Source: Pohlia nutans (Eukaryota; Streptophyta; Bryopsida; Bryales; Mniaceae). From it: DNA of 64,000 nt. Each line of letters starts with the position of its first letter. The first letter of the stretch is position 1. Under the pieces are notes generated by a model, which was not told the origin of the DNA, did no database searches, and worked only from the letters and a program-made list of their open reading frames with translations. Position numbers and translations under genes: made by a program. The DNA is taken from positions 26,193,811-26,257,810 of the forward strand of contig CM040085.1 of the NCBI GenBank assembly GCA_022496805.1, written 5' to 3'. This document shows, in pieces, positions 35,328-48,270 of this stretch.

Positions 35328-37126
35328 TCTGCAGAATTTTGGTTCAAAATGAAACACGGGGCAAATTTTGGTTCAAAATTGATAGCAGGGTGATCCAATA
35401 TAAACAATTTTTATGTTTTAGTTTTATATTATGTAGCCAACAGAACAGACGTTTGGACACCGTTCTCTGGTCCCCGGACTTTTGACATTCTACAGTGTAC
35501 TTGAGTTAACTAGGATGGACGAACAGTCAGAAATCAAGCACGTTTTAGATGCAGCTTCTAAAAGAAGTTACATTGAAGGCAATTGGTAATCTTCCTGCTT
35601 GAAATTTTGGCCGTTAACGCATGAGCTGTCCACTTCAAGCGGGGCAGATAATGAGAATGACACAAAAAATACATAATACTATTATATTAAAGATAGACCA
35701 GTTTTTGAGTATTGAAACGGTTTTTTCAGGCAAAAGAAGTGGTCAGTTAAAGCACACCAAAAACCACGACAATTATTTTTGGACAAAGGGAGTATGATAT
35801 ATTAGAGTTAACCAAAAAGAAGAGGAAACTAATGTTAAGTAAGGTGAGTCTAAGGTGAGTCAAAGGTAGTCGAGTTGATAAGCACGGTTTCCATGAAATC
35901 CCAAGATAGAATTCATGTTGAACTAGTTTTGCCGTCAAAAAGACTGCAAAATTGATTCTAAGCAGAGTTTCGTGTCAGATAGCTTTGTTGGTTGTGAAAA
36001 AGGAGCTTTGATGTCCCTGCCCGTTGGAAGCAGCTTGCGAAGCCTTTGCAGAGGGCTGATGGCCCTTGCGTTCTAGGCGTAGCCTCCCTCCGCTCTGAAC
36101 CTCCGCTCCAATCCATCCTTTGGCTTGCCTCCGAGCTCTCTTTTGGGTGTTGCCATAGTATAAGGACTACAACATCCTTCGTTGTCTACATTTCAGTCTT
36201 GCACTCCGCTTAGAGTCTTTCCACGATTGCATTCCACTTAGAGTCTTCAATGATCTAGCGTGTGCGTTGGCCCTCCACACTTTCTGCGGATACCAAATTC
36301 TTCCCTATTTTGGGATTATAGCAACTCCGAAGTCTAAGGAAAAGCGGAGTTTTCAACATATGTTTTCATTTCGGTTACAATTAATGAGAGCACAGACTTC
36401 CATTTCCATGAATATTGGGCCTTGAAACTTGTGTTTTGATTTCATTTAACTTAATTAGTGCAAATGTTGTAGATTTACTTGTGCCACCTGCTTGACTCAG
36501 GGTTTGGAGATGGGAGAAGTTCCCTCTTTGAAATTGTTAAGTCATAGGTTCTATGCTCAATTTAGGGGACCCAACCAATTAAGACTTGACATGTGCCAAT
36601 TTATCGGTTTTTTTCTTGAGGTTTTAAAATTCAACCAGTTGAGTGTCAATTTTTGTCTTTGTTTAACCTTAAAAGATAGGTTCCAATGATCATCTACCCC
36701 CATCTAACGATAATGGATTCTTTAAGTTGCATTCAAGTTTTGTCTTTGTTTAACCATAAAAGATGGGATTATCACCGAGCTCTTCAAGTACCAATAGGAC
36801 TTATGATTATTTTTAATAGTAAAAAGAAGTCTAATGATAGTAAGAAAAATGTCATCCAAAGGTTGTTTTTTGGTCTCATTGTTCTCACCAAGTAAGGGAC
36901 CTAAAAATTTGTGACCCTTATTAAAAATAGATCCTCAGAAGATAGCTATTGGAGTAGCCCTTTTATCTTTTTTTATTTTTTATTTTTTGTTATTTTAAAG
37001 TAAAATTTTCATCCTTACTAAAAACCAGTCCTTACAAAATTTTCTCTACAATGTACACTTTATGAACATGAGATGTACTTTTTACACTTTATATACCAAG
37101 TGACTTGTCCGAGTGTCTTATGGGAG
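35328..37126. other. P4H 3' flank with Stowaway fragment
   Basis: 35616-35794 is a left-truncated relative of the Stowaway copies at 14855 and 31202, ending in TTTTTGGACAAAGGGAGTA. The remainder shows no gene. Confidence 0.5.
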
Positions 37127-37518
37127 TTAACCTTTAAACGTCAAGAGGGTTTGTAGAAGGCAGCCCAAGGAGCATCTCCAAAATTCTACAGCAGAAAAAT
37201 AAATAAATAAATAAAATTGCAGTGGTCAGCAAGTGCTGTTGACTAGCGTATTTGCTATTTTTTTTTAATCAAAAAATGTTTTGACTCTTTCCACAAGTGC
37301 TGGTTGATCATAGCTCCCCCTGCCCCTTGATTCCTTCATTTGATTGTGGATTGTTCCACAATTGTTTAGTTTAGGCATATTTGCTAAATTAAACCTCGTT
37401 TCTTCATCACCTTTCCAAAGCACCAATCCATTTCAAATTTGGTTGAAAAATCCATTTTTTTCTCCATTATTATGTCATAAACAAGCCCGTGGGGCTTGCT
37501 TTGACGTTTAAGGGTTAA
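37127..37518. mobile_element. piggyBac-like TTAA element, family F, copy 2
   Basis: 392 bp from TTAACCTTTAAACGTCAAG to TTTGACGTTTAAGGGTTAA, collinear with 26136-26502 (shared GGCAGCCC or GGCAACCC, CCATGGGGCTT or CCGTGGGGCTT). Confidence 0.85.
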
Positions 37519-38025
37519 GTAGGAGAAGTCATAGGTTGTCAAAACCTAAGACTAGTATTGGAGCTAACATTGTGAATGTGTGGTATGTGTAGTGTTAGCA
37601 AGTAGTGTTTGTTGACGTTAAAGAAGTGAAGTGCTATTTATACATGTAAGTAAACCTCACTAGGACAAAAGGAAGTGGTAGGGCACGAAGCGTGATCATG
37701 TACAATTAGAAGAGTTCAATCTAAAAATGCGATAATATTCACATTTGAATTTGAATTTGAAGGAAATAAATAAGTGAAAGTATGGTCAACCAAAATTAGA
37801 ACACAACACAAGCTGAAAAGAATAATGGTGAACATAAAAAATAGTGGCCTAGTTGTATAACATGTCTGACTACATGAGAGCTTAAATTTTCCATTTGTAT
37901 CCATTTCCAACCTCTCCTTTGCTATTCATAATACTCTATAACACCCTTCTAACACACCATGCTCAACGATGCCAAAATCACTCACTATTTACTCAAAACC
38001 CCATTTATTTTTGCTTTTGTTCACC

Positions 38026-38836
38026 TTAACCCTTTAGTGCCTAGGGTACTGTAGCTGGGAGCAGTGGATTTCAGTGGATTTTTCCACTGTGATTGAGACT
38101 ACCAGAAATCGAATGGATTAAATTAGAAAGTAGCCGTACAATTCTATTCTCAACTGGAGAGCACACATTTTATTAAAATTTGAGAATCATCCAATAGTCG
38201 GATTGGAAGATTATAGTATGTATTTGAACTGTATAATGCATGCTCAAAAATGAGATTTTGGGGGGTGTGTGACTTCAAAGTTAAATAGAATTTGGGTTAA
38301 ATTTTCAAAAATGAAAGTAAAGAAGTTCAGCTATGCCCTATGTCAACACCTCTCCGTTGCAATCTTTCATATCAAGAATAGACTCATACATAATTATTGT
38401 GAATTTTATAAGTGAAAGTGACTTATCCATATACGGTTTAGGACAAAATTTTATACGTTGAAAATTGACAGGAGTAGGTACATTAGTCAAGATCGGATTA
38501 CACACACTAATGGAAGATGAAGAAGAGAACACAATCCAAAAAAATAAAACAAGATAACAAACTTCCAAACACAAGAAATACTGCATAATACATGTATTGT
38601 ATTTGTAAGTATTTACTGTATTTTCAAGTATTTGCAGTATTTTCGGGTTCTGTTGATAGGTATTTTGATAGTTGTACAATTCCAAATTGAAAATTTCTTT
38701 TTTTGGAAGGTGTGTAATGTATATGGGCAAATCTGAACTTCAAAACTGAAGTTCCAATTCTTCACGGATTCTCTGCTATTTGCATTTCAGACGTCATAGT
38801 GACCATAATGTGGTCAGTTGGGCACTAAAGGGTTAA
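38026..38836. mobile_element. piggyBac-like TTAA element, family D, complete copy
   Basis: 811 bp from TTAACCCTTTAGTGCC to GGCACTAAAGGGTTAA, a perfect 16-bp inverted terminus including TTAA. The reverse strand has a 130-codon open frame (38338-38730) without a transposase motif. The partial copy at 24082 is in opposite orientation. Confidence 0.88.
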
Positions 38837-40769
38837 GAAAACTCCAAAGTTACAGATTAAATTAGTTTTTTTATACGGAGTGCCATACGCGTGTTCACTA
38901 CAGTGCATGTCAACATTCTAATATTTTTTTGATTGCCATCGACAATGCAGAACTATAGCAAAAGGTGACTTCTTGCAACTACTTAAGAATATTATGTTCC
39001 AGCTTCTAGTATAGAAAATCAATATCCAAGCAGAGTTGAAATTGGGTGCTGTATTATGACACAGTTGCTAGTGTGCAATTCGGGAGTCTAAACAAAGACA
39101 GGAGTTTTTATTGAGATTTATTACTGAGTATGAAACAAACAAAATGTTGCCCGGTTTCAAAAACAATGGGAATAATGGAAATTTGTTAATGTAGACAAAA
39201 AGAAACTCCTGTAAGTATGACTTATTTCAATGTCGGTTGCCTCAAGTTGTTGCCTACCAACTGGAGGTCTTTTTACTGTCTCATGCAAATCCTACACATA
39301 CTAGGAGCATTAAAAATCATTACATTTTATTTACGTGAAATTTACCAAAATGTGTCTAATCTTCTTTACATTTGGATTCATGCACCATATAAGCTCAAGC
39401 ATACATGTATAGAGGTAAAATACAGACAGCATAATACAAAATTATTGCACTTGTGTCCACGTAACATTCTTGAGCACTTGTGTGAGAAACAGGGCTTTTT
39501 TTTTTGCACTGTAGCAGTGCTCCATGCATGCAATGGAAGATGGTCCCTCCAGATTTAGACCACTGTGACTGTGCCACGACATCGGAGTCTGGCTCCAAGA
39601 AGCCAGAAAAAAAAGCCCTGGTGAGAAATCACCTTCTCCACTATCGATGAAAAAAGAAAGAAAGAAAGAAACTTCAGAAATCTGCCATTCAATGTAGAGA
39701 GCTTACGTGGTGCTTAGTGAGTGATTTTTTAATTATTTTTTAAAGGACATTAATGCCAAAAAAAAAAGAACGTAGATTCATTTTACGAGGTTACTAAGTA
39801 CATACTTACAACCACTTGCTAATAAGTCCAACCAAGTATATGAATAAATGACACTAGTACAAAAGGGTGGTATTTGGGCACCAAGGAATATTGCAAGAGG
39901 AATGAAGGCAAGTATAGTATGAAGGCAAATAGCTCATACTTCTACAGAATTCTTATATTAACCTATTAATAATTGATTCAAGTTTGTTGAGTTAGGCATC
40001 CATAATGCATTTGTTATCAATTAGCTCCAAGGACCAACAAGCCCATTTTGGATTGATGGATGTTTTAAAACTTCCATTACAGTTCACAATCAAAAAACAT
40101 TTTATAGTGTGGATTTTTTTATTTATTTTTCCTGAGTAGTGCACAACGCCACAACCATGTTATTGTATTTTTCAATGGTTGGATATGATGTTACTTGAAT
40201 GTATATGTATACTTTAAAAGGATTACGAAAATAGAAATATGTGACCACATTGATTTTTAATTCAAAAGTGGCTTAAATAAAATGTGTTCATAGATTTAAG
40301 TTAAAGATTTTATTTTTTTTAAATTGCCATAATGAAATCATCACATTTCAATAAACTTAACTCAAAAATATTAATGTTTTGTGGCAATCAAATTTAGAAA
40401 GAACTTAAAATCGTAAGATTCAAATTCTATTGAACTAGGTTGACTTGCACTAGAGTTCAACATGACAGTTCCAACAACCAAACTATCTTCATGAACATGT
40501 GTGTATTATTTGTATTATATAATAGACGAGGTTAACCCAAACACAAGTTCAACATGACAATTCCAAATGGCAGAATCATCCTTGCATGCATACGTGCATG
40601 ATATGTATTATATAATAGACATTGATGATAGCAGTGGTAGATCTAACCGTTAGATACAATCTAAAATTCAAAATCCATAGTTTCTATTTCCACATCAACT
40701 CCAAAAGATTCCTCCATATTGTATTTTATAATGAATCTTTGCAAATCTTCAAAAATGAAGAGACACCGG
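38837..40769. other. SOSEKI 3' flank, no gene
   Basis: AT-rich. 39489-39620 carries inverted ends around CAGGGCTTTTTTTTT and AAAAAAAAGCCCTG, possibly a small MITE. A GAAA microsatellite lies at 39650-39672. Nothing else recognised. Confidence 0.35.
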
Positions 40770-43700
40770 TTAAAGAGATACTCGTCTCTGCGCAGGCAAA
40801 GAGGACTTGGGTTTATTGACTGCATGGCAACCCCGCATGTGTACCTGCAATGAATCCAGCTTGAAGGTCCTCCCACATTGCCTGCATCCATCAACAATGA
40901 ACTTTAAGTACCCTACACTTCATCAAACTAGAATAAGTATGGACATCTTTCTAATTAAGGTATGTGCACTCATAATTATCACTAAATAGCAACTCAACAT
41001 AGTTACTATGGATCTAATTGGCAAGTGAAAGAAGATTCAACATGCATTATACTGACATCGTATCACTAAGTTATGCATTTTCAAAATCTTACTTGTAGGT
41101 GTACCCAAAATCAATTCTAAGCTCTTATAGGTTCTCATGTTCTGATTGTGTACATCTTGTATAATGTACGGGTCGCATTTGAGACAGGATACATTACATA
41201 CCTTAGGAGAGAAGAAAAAAAAAATTAAAGAAAAAAACCTCTTAGGAGGCCACGTCACCTACTTTATAGTTTTTCGATCTCATTTGTCATTTGCTCTTGG
41301 TTCTAAAGACCAAGAAATATATAGTTGGGTGATATTCCTTCTTGCACTGTACAAAGATCATGTAGAATTGCCTCAAAACTTGAATGACGGTTCAATAGAA
41401 AAGTGGTGTTAATTTTATGATTCAGCAACGCAGCCACAGCAATAGCACTCCCTGCCATTGGTTCTATACAGAATATGTTAACACATGGCTTGCTTGATAT
41501 GGACATTGAAATCAGTTAAAAACGTAGATAGCAGGGCTGCAGGGAAAATGGGTTGTGCAAGCTTACGAGCATTCATGGAGAACCAAGTCCACAGGCGGTT
41601 CACTGCTTATTACTGCTTCCTGAAATGACCTCTCCCAATCCATGTTGGTTAAACCTGGAGTCAATGGCCTGCAACAAAACACCACCCTATATTAAAAAAA
41701 ATTGTAATAGAAACTACTTTCATAACCGGTTGTTGACTTTTCAACACTAACGTGGCTCCATCCCATTGGCAACCCGTCACCATGGCCATCACAAGTTACA
41801 CTCTCCTTTCAACTTGCATCCTACGCCCTTGGATCATGAAGATCAAGGGTTGTGATTGAAAAGTGAACAACCGGTTATGTATGATAACCTACTCACCGCT
41901 ACCGCGGCTCGTGGGTTATTTAATACATTTGGCTTTGAAAAAGAAAAGAAAAAGAAAACCTCCCCACAGCTCTATTCCAAATCACACTCCTACGTAGATG
42001 GGTGTCCTGACGACTGCTCATGCACTACACCAAAATGATGGTCTAAAGTATTTAATATCATAAGGACATACTATTCACCATCATTTTGATAGCATTATAG
42101 TATAGTGGTGGCATTGCTAGATTGGACATGCTAATTTTCATGCTACCAACTAATAACCCATAGTGGTAAGAAATCCTGCCTTCTTTCGAGGCCAGCGTGA
42201 ATAACTAGTGTTTGTTCAACCCACTCATGATTCGATGTCAAACAAGCTAATCACCCATTCTAAATGATCATTTCGGTGTAGTAACTGCACTTCTATGTTT
42301 CCATGACTATGAGCAATAGTAGCGACGACTACCCTATGTCAACCCTAAAGCACCAAGGATTCATTAGTAGAAATCTTGTCAAATGTAACGACTAAATTCC
42401 ATTGTGACTTGTCTATAGTGACTCAAAATCACAGTTTCAGTCACTATGGACAAGTCACAAAGAAATTTAGTCATTAAAGACAAGTCACATTTGACAGGAT
42501 TTCTACTAGTGATTCCTAGTTTTGAAATGACAAATTCAATTGATCATATCATGGAAAAGAGGACCAAATTTTATTATCAGTAGAATCAGCAAAGAATATT
42601 GTGTGCATTTGTCAAATTCAGAAAGAAATATGAACAAAAAGAGGACCTTCTCAAAATTGCTTAATTAAAAAAACATGAGGCCCAAACTGGGGTTCTTGGG
42701 GGTGAAAGTGCTGAAAGTGATGCAAAGAGAATTATTCCTGTCTACCTTGGCATGATGTTATGGAATTCAGAGGCTCACCTGTCTTCTCTACTTTGGAAGT
42801 CTCGTGGTCTAGCAGGCTGCTCAAACGGCCATCCACCTTTGGCTCCTTCGTTAGAAGTCGGTTTCGTTTCTTCGACCTTCGTTGCTGCCTGAGTCGCCAT
42901 GATCTTCGAGCCTTGTTTGTTCCCGCTGTGCATCCCACGAGAATCAAAAGTAAAGCTTTCTGATTTCGTTCCATCTTCGACTATGTCTGAATTAGTACTC
43001 GACTCCTTACTCCCACTTCTGCCAGGTTTGAGTGGCTTCTCATCCGCGCTTTTCACCACAGCCTTCGCCCTGCAGCTGTGCATTATGAGAATCCACAATC
43101 AGAAACCATTTTAACCCCCGTGTATTTTCTGTATGAAAATGGCTTCAGTTTGACACGATCGACACTGTTGATCTTGTAGTATAGAACAAGAGCTTTAAAC
43201 TGATGTACTGCCTGTAGGAAAATTGGACCCCCAAGCTGCAAATCATCTGTTTGTGTGAAAATGACTTCAATTTGACACGATCGACACTGTTGATCTTGTG
43301 TTATAGAACAAGAGCTTTAAAATGATGTATTGCAATCAGAAAACAGAGGTAAAATGAGAAAATGCCACCGTTGCAAAATTCAGTGATGCTGATGGCCATA
43401 TTGGGCGTTTTAGACGCTTAATAACAGCGAAAGTTGAAGTGATTCAAATCCCACGCACCTGACAGTGGATGCCTCGAAACCCGCCATGGATCCTTTCTTC
43501 ACAGAAGATCTTGCTCTCTGCTTCGGCGGTGCACTTTCCATGCCATGGATGGAGCAAGTGTCATGAACAATGGCACCGTCCGGTTTAAAACCTTGCCGGG
43601 AGGAGCTTCGGGTCATGTCCACTTTGTTGCCCTTCGATTCCGACCTAACCAATTTCTGGGCTCCGGAAATTGATTGGGACCTTGCTGGAACTGGATCCGT

Positions 43701-45790
43701 GTGGATCCTGCAAGCTCCTCGCGATGTCGGAAGCTTTGCAAGCACTTCCATCGTTTTTCTGTAGGAAGCGTCCAGTGCCTCATTGCCAAATGGTCTCGAT
43801 TGGGACCTTGCTGGAGTTACTGGATCCGATTCCGTAACAAGACTTTGTGAGGCTTGAATCTCTTCTTTGACTGAAATCGGTTCTTCACTGATGAGCTGCG
43901 CGCAGATGCTCAGCGGGGTTTGTCTCTCCTGCGTCTCGAAATACTCGGAAAGAGTTTTGAACTCTTTCACCGTAGGCTCGGGTTTAGGGTTTGCAGCAAC
44001 GACAACATCTTCGTGCTTGGATTTGCTCAGCTTCGTTTTGGTGCGAGTGGAGTCCACGATATCCACGCCGCGACATAGCCGGGGCCGGAAACTGCTGCCC
44101 AACCGAGTGGCTTTTCGTAACACTCCGTAGAAGAAAGGATCCTCGGTGGGACTGGGCTGCTCATCATCCGAGCTTTTGTGATACACGAATTGTGTGCAGA
44201 TCGTGCTCTTGTCCGTCTCCTTTTGCCACGTTCTTCGCTTCGCTTCTTGTGGTTTATTATCCTTCAGCAAATGTGCACTTTGAGGACCCAAAGTCATGCT
44301 TTCGGTCGTCGTCGTCGTCGTCGTCGTGGCAGGAGACTCCGGTTTGGGACTCTCGAGCTCCTTGCAATCGGTCGTGACATCCCTTTTTTGTTGCGTCGGC
44401 GTTTGGGAGCCTGCATTGCTGCAGCACTTGGCGATGGCGATCCTTCCAATGCTCTGTCTCTCTGGATGCTCCTTCTCCGTGTCGTCGTTGGCGTTTGGAG
44501 AATGTTTGGTTGTTGTCGTCGTCTTGGGGCTCAGATTATTACTGTGCTTAGACTTGTCGGTGTCTTCATACGTTGCGGTGCTGCTGGAGACTTCGCTGTG
44601 TTCGATGCTACAGACGTCCGGTACCGCGCCTCGTTTGCTGTACGACAAGTTCTTCATGATCTGCTTGTTCAAGTCTATGCTATTATCGCCCGGCGTGTTG
44701 ATGAGCAGTAAGCTTTTCTTGATGGCCATGGACACATCGTTTTCCACGTGCCGGTGCTCTGGCCTTGCCCCTGGGCTGCTCACTCGGTAACGTAGCTGTT
44801 GGTACGAGTCCCCATCATCGTCTGCAGAGGATTTTAAGACAAACACACATGAGTCTACACCAATCTAAACTGAAACTCTAAATTCACAACACTGGATGAT
44901 ATATGGATCAACCCACCTGCATCGAAAAGCTCCATCGCTTTGAGCACATACTCCCCCGTTGCACTCAGCGGCAGAATGCAGTCGTCATCAAACAAATCAC
45001 ACCAAATGAACGAGTCTTTGTAATTCCTGCTCCACCAAAACAACCATCGTTAGAGCCAAGTTCCATGGGTTTCAGAAGTTGCCCAAGGAAGCAGGTAAGA
45101 GGAGAGGAAAAGTGGAACTTGGGTTTGTCTCATACCCAGCCATGAAGTTGTGCACGTTTCATGGACTTGCTTGAGGTGAAACATGAACAAATTTGATTGG
45201 TTAGGGAGAAGTTGCCATGAAGTCTTGGGCTTGAAACGCTTCATACTTCATGACAGCTTCTCCACCAAATTTTTCTCAAAAGCTCACTTGAAATGTGAAA
45301 CTTGATCCCCGAAGTCCCTAAAAACTTGTCTTTTAGTGAGATACTTCACCCATGGAACTTGGCTCTTACTCCAAATGGTTTGAACACAGAAGCAATACAA
45401 TATATGTACTGGAGAACTCATTCGACATGAAACGATCGACACCCAGTGAATGTTCTGTGGAGAGACACGTACCGTTTATACGACCAAGAAAACGAGCCGG
45501 GCATTCCTTTGCCTCGCAACGCAATCAATCGAGCTTTGACATCTGGTGCCACACATACACACAAACCACGCATTGATCAATCGAGCACCACAATATGTTT
45601 GGGAACCGGTGAGATTGAAACAGAGTCTGCAATTAATGGTACCTCGCAACGAGGGACCTGGTTGATGAGCAGCGTAAGGGACACAGATCATGTGCGGATG
45701 CTCCAGATGACCACCCCGGCTGAGCAGGTACAACACTTCGGCTGTGAGAGTGTCCGGGCGCACAACTCTCGCACTCCCCATACTCGGCAT
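40770..45790 (-). CDS. SOK: SOSEKI polarity protein (DIX-like domain plus C-terminal zinc finger), complete 6-exon gene
   Basis: SOSEKI proteins mark cell edges and polymerise through a DIX-like head. Exons in transcript order: 45790-45643, 45542-45473, 45026-44917, 44821-43459, 43075-42779, 40917-40770, joining in phase to 711 residues. Residues 1-113 form the DIX-like domain: VLYLLSRGGHLEHPHMICV, DVKARLIALRGKGMPGSFSWSYKR, NYKDSFIWCDLFDDDCILP and EYVLKAMELF. Exon 4 encodes a long Ser/Thr/Lys-rich disordered region with an eight-Thr run from a GTC repeat. The last exon encodes DGCRQCGRTFKLDSLQVHMRGCH, a putative zinc finger (Cys674, Cys677, His689, Cys693). Exon 5 has two possible acceptors 6 nt apart. 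Intron 5 (1861 bp) holds several MITEs. The exon 6 acceptor is the least certain join, but it alone keeps the frame. Confidence 0.92.
41721..41879. mobile_element. MITE in SOSEKI intron 5
   Basis: 159 bp with inverted ends CATAACCGGTTGTTGACTTTT and its near reverse complement (AAAAGTGAACAACCGGTTATG). Superfamily not determined. Confidence 0.7.
42029..42284. mobile_element. Probable CACTA-like MITE in SOSEKI intron 5
   Basis: Left CACTACACCAAAATGATGG, right end reverse-complements to TACTACACCGAAATGATCA. About 250 bp. The right CACTA end is mutated and no 3-bp duplication was confirmed. Confidence 0.5.
42339..42705. mobile_element. Degraded family C TTAA element interrupted by a CACTA MITE
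   Basis: Left end reads TCAACCCTAAAGCACCAAGG (TTAA mutated). After the nested insertion the interior resumes with the family C sequence (AAATGACAAATTCAAT..). The right terminus is decayed near 42705. Confidence 0.65.
42362..42511. mobile_element. CACTA-type MITE nested in a TTAA element
   Basis: 150-bp hairpin. Right end reverse-complements to CACTAGTAGAAATCCTGTC, left end CATTAGTAGAAATCTTGTC. Flanked by ATT direct repeats (42359-42361 and 42512-42514). It splits the family C element, which dates it as younger. Confidence 0.85.
43126..43345. repeat. Tandem duplication in SOSEKI intron 4
   Basis: Two copies of about 90-120 bp (43129-43215 and 43250-43340) share TTTGACACGATCGACACTGTT and AACAAGAGCTTTAAA with few changes. 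Confidence 0.8.
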
Positions 45791-45904
45791 TTTTCTATTC
45801 AAACTCACCAAACTCACTCAACCGGCATCAATTGCAGTCGTTGACATCCCAGCATTTCCTGCACAAGCCAAGACGAGTGCCCTGCTTCATGTAAAACCTG
45901 GTCA

Positions 45905-46400
45905 TCGATCAATCTCCAAGCTTTCAACTGCCTGCCTACAGATCAACTCACCGCACTAATGTTTTCCAGCAATGGCTCAACTAAAACCTGACATACATAA
46001 TTCGGTACTCGTCACATTCTATTCACCTCTTCAGAGACTTCGCATTCAATTAAAACCACGGCTACTGTAGCTCGATCGATCTCCGAGCTTTCAACTGCCT
46101 GTCTACAGATCAACTCACCGCACTAATGTTTTCCAGCAATCCATGGCTCAACTAAAACCTGACATATATAATTCGGTACTCGTCACATTCTATTCACCTC
46201 TTCGGAAACTTCGCATTCAACCTCTTTCATAAAAACCACGGCTACTGTAGGATCGATCTCCAAGCTTTCAACTGCCTGTCTACAAATCAACGCACCACAC
46301 TAATGTTTTCCAGCAATGGCTCAACTAAAACCTGACATATATAGTTCGGTACTCGTCATGCACATTCTATTCACCTCGTCAGAAACATCGCAGTCAAGGC
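45905..46400. repeat. Three-unit tandem repeat upstream of SOSEKI
   Basis: Units of about 165-178 bp starting near 45907, 46077 and 46255. Each holds AAGCTTTCAACTGCCTG or GAGCTTTCAACTGCCTG, CACTAATGTTTTCCAGCAAT, GGCTCAACTAAAACCTGACAT and TTCGGTACTCGTCA. The array starts about 115 bp upstream of the SOSEKI start codon, so it lies in its promoter or 5' UTR. Confidence 0.85.
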
Positions 46401-46468
46401 CACTGTAGCTCGGTCACGGGTCCTGCGCTGAACCTACCCAACACCAACACCATCGCCATCATCAAACC

Positions 46469-46639
46469 ATGAATGCTGATGGATCAGTCACCAAATATAT
46501 GTATCACGACCTCTGCATGAAGATGGTCATGGCGGAAATCAATGCAGAATGGGAGGAGAGGATCGAAGAAGCTGCTGCCAAAGGTGGTGATGGCATGGGA
46601 TTCGAGCGAGCAGGAGTTATAGGAACCTTTCACAACTAG
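46469..46639 (+). CDS. Possible small open frame, 56 codons, unrecognised
   Basis: ATG-initiated frame beginning MNADGSVTKYMYHDLCMKM and rich in Glu/Ala, ending in TAG. No family recognised. Its length is compatible with chance. Reported because it lies in the divergent promoter region of SOSEKI and its composition is more protein-like than neighbouring frames. Confidence 0.2.
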   Translation: MNADGSVTKYMYHDLCMKMVMAEINAEWEERIEEAAAKGGDGMGFERAGVIGTFHN

Positions 46640-46853
46640 AGGCAACTAGTCAGAGCAGGTTTCATATCTCGTAAGGATTTCTCACCATAGCCGAGTTGTG
46701 ATGAGCTTCAATGATCGATCTAGTTCCAAGGCTACTTACTGTAGCTCCATGGATGGAATAATTATCGATGCTTGAGCGCCGACTTGAGCCTGAATAATAA
46801 TGTGAAACTGTTGCATGGCCGGCACCTATAAAAAGGTGAAGAAGAACTGAAGC

Positions 46854-47124
46854 ATGAAAGGGAATGGAAGATTTGTTGCCATGGAAAGGAAAGGAGCTCT
46901 GACAATTGATCAGGACCTGCGGCGCCTGGGACGGGATGTTGTTGATTCTCGCGGCGATGTGGATGAATGGATGTGTTTCTGGTCTCCGTCGATGGATGAT
47001 ATTCATGATGATGAGCTCCATCAGGACACCCACAACCGCTACTTTTGTGTGCACGGTTGCTATTATTGGAATTGGTTATGGACTTATGGGACATAACCTA
47101 CGACATAGAATTAACACTTTTTGA
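46854..47124 (+). other. Overlapping short open frames, coding status unclear
   Basis: Frames at 46854-47096 (80 codons, ATG) and 46906-47124 (72 codons, hydrophobic with a VCTVAIIGIGYGLMGH segment) overlap in different phases. At most one is real, and neither matches a known family. Confidence 0.15.
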
Positions 47125-47698
47125 ACTTAAATAGTAATAAGTTGTGTGATGCAACTATTGCATGGAGAGAAGTGGGAGTTAAAAAGGAAGTCAAGAAGTT
47201 ATGAAAAATAATCCTTAAGTGTGTAACCACTCATATAGTGACACATTTGTCGCGCATTTCTTGGAGTATGCTATGTTTTTATTTTTTGGGCAACTAGAAA
47301 GGGATTTTGATGCACAAAAGAATGAGTTGTTTGGATATTGTATGCAAAAGTTATGAAGAATCAAAGTGGGTGTTCTGAAAATGTTTTTTTGGTAGAAGTA
47401 GGTATTTATTAAGGGAATGTATACCAAGTGAACATGGCTCTGGTGAATACGTACGTCAAGTTAACATTACATCATTGGTGTTTTTGGGTGTTTTTGAATT
47501 AAGGATAGAAAGTTCACGTTCGAAGCTCATAGGCAATTGGACAAAAATTATATATCCAATTTTGTTGTTAAGAAAAATAGGGGGTATTAGAGTAACTGAA
47601 AACAAGAATTGTGTTTGCAAACTTCTACAATGACTTTGTATCCCAATATTATCAAATTTTGTCAAACATTGTTCATGAATAGTCCTTGGTTGGCTCTC
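47125..47698. other. Repeat-rich interval
   Basis: No gene. 47456-47520 (ACATCATTGGTGTTTTTGGG) recurs at about 50650-50700. Confidence 0.35.
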
Positions 47699-48270
47699 TT
47701 AACCCCTAAAGGACCAAATGTCCTAACTAGGATATTTCAATGTTCAGGTAGGTTCCCACAGTGTCAATTTTAATTTTTAATTTTTGAAATAAATTATGTG
47801 AATTTTTTATATCAATACAAAAATGGAGATCTAATTTATTTTTTGATTTCGACTTTTTAAGTGGAAGTTATGGAGCAAAAGGGGATTTTTTGGGGAGAAT
47901 GGGCAGTGCGGGCAGGGCTCAAAATAAACCTTAGAAATTATTATTTTTCAACTCTAACTGTAGGATCTTGTTTTAGATTACCAAAAAAGTGCATAGTAAA
48001 AATTTCATAGAATTTGACTGTACAAATTGCTAGATTATAGCGTTTGAAGTGAAAAGATGAAATTGCAGTCTTTTTTGATATTTTATGATCGTCTTTGAAG
48101 ACATGGGAAAATTGTTAAATTGGTCAAAAGAATTCTTAAATTGATCAAAAGATTTCTTAAATTTTATTTAAATGTTTAATTAGGTATATTCTACGAAGAG
48201 CAAAAAATGAATAGAAAGAGGTGAAAATGATGCTCAGAAACAAAAAAAATTGCAGTCCTTTAGGAGTTAA
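47699..48270. mobile_element. piggyBac-like TTAA element, family A, short copy
   Basis: 572 bp from TTAACCCCTAAAGGACCAAATG to AGTCCTTTAGGAGTTAA. The left 60 bp match 9727-10768 (TGTCCTAACTAGGA). Confidence 0.8.

Noticed and set aside
38338..38730. 130-codon frame inside a TTAA element as a transposase
   Set aside because: No catalytic motif; AT-rich hydrophobic translation, so probably chance.
43991..44790. Long plus-strand frames of 128-177 codons
   Set aside because: Antisense shadows of SOSEKI exon 4.
46854..47124. Small hydrophobic protein near SOSEKI
   Set aside because: Two overlapping frames, no homology or supporting signals; kept only as an unclear entry.
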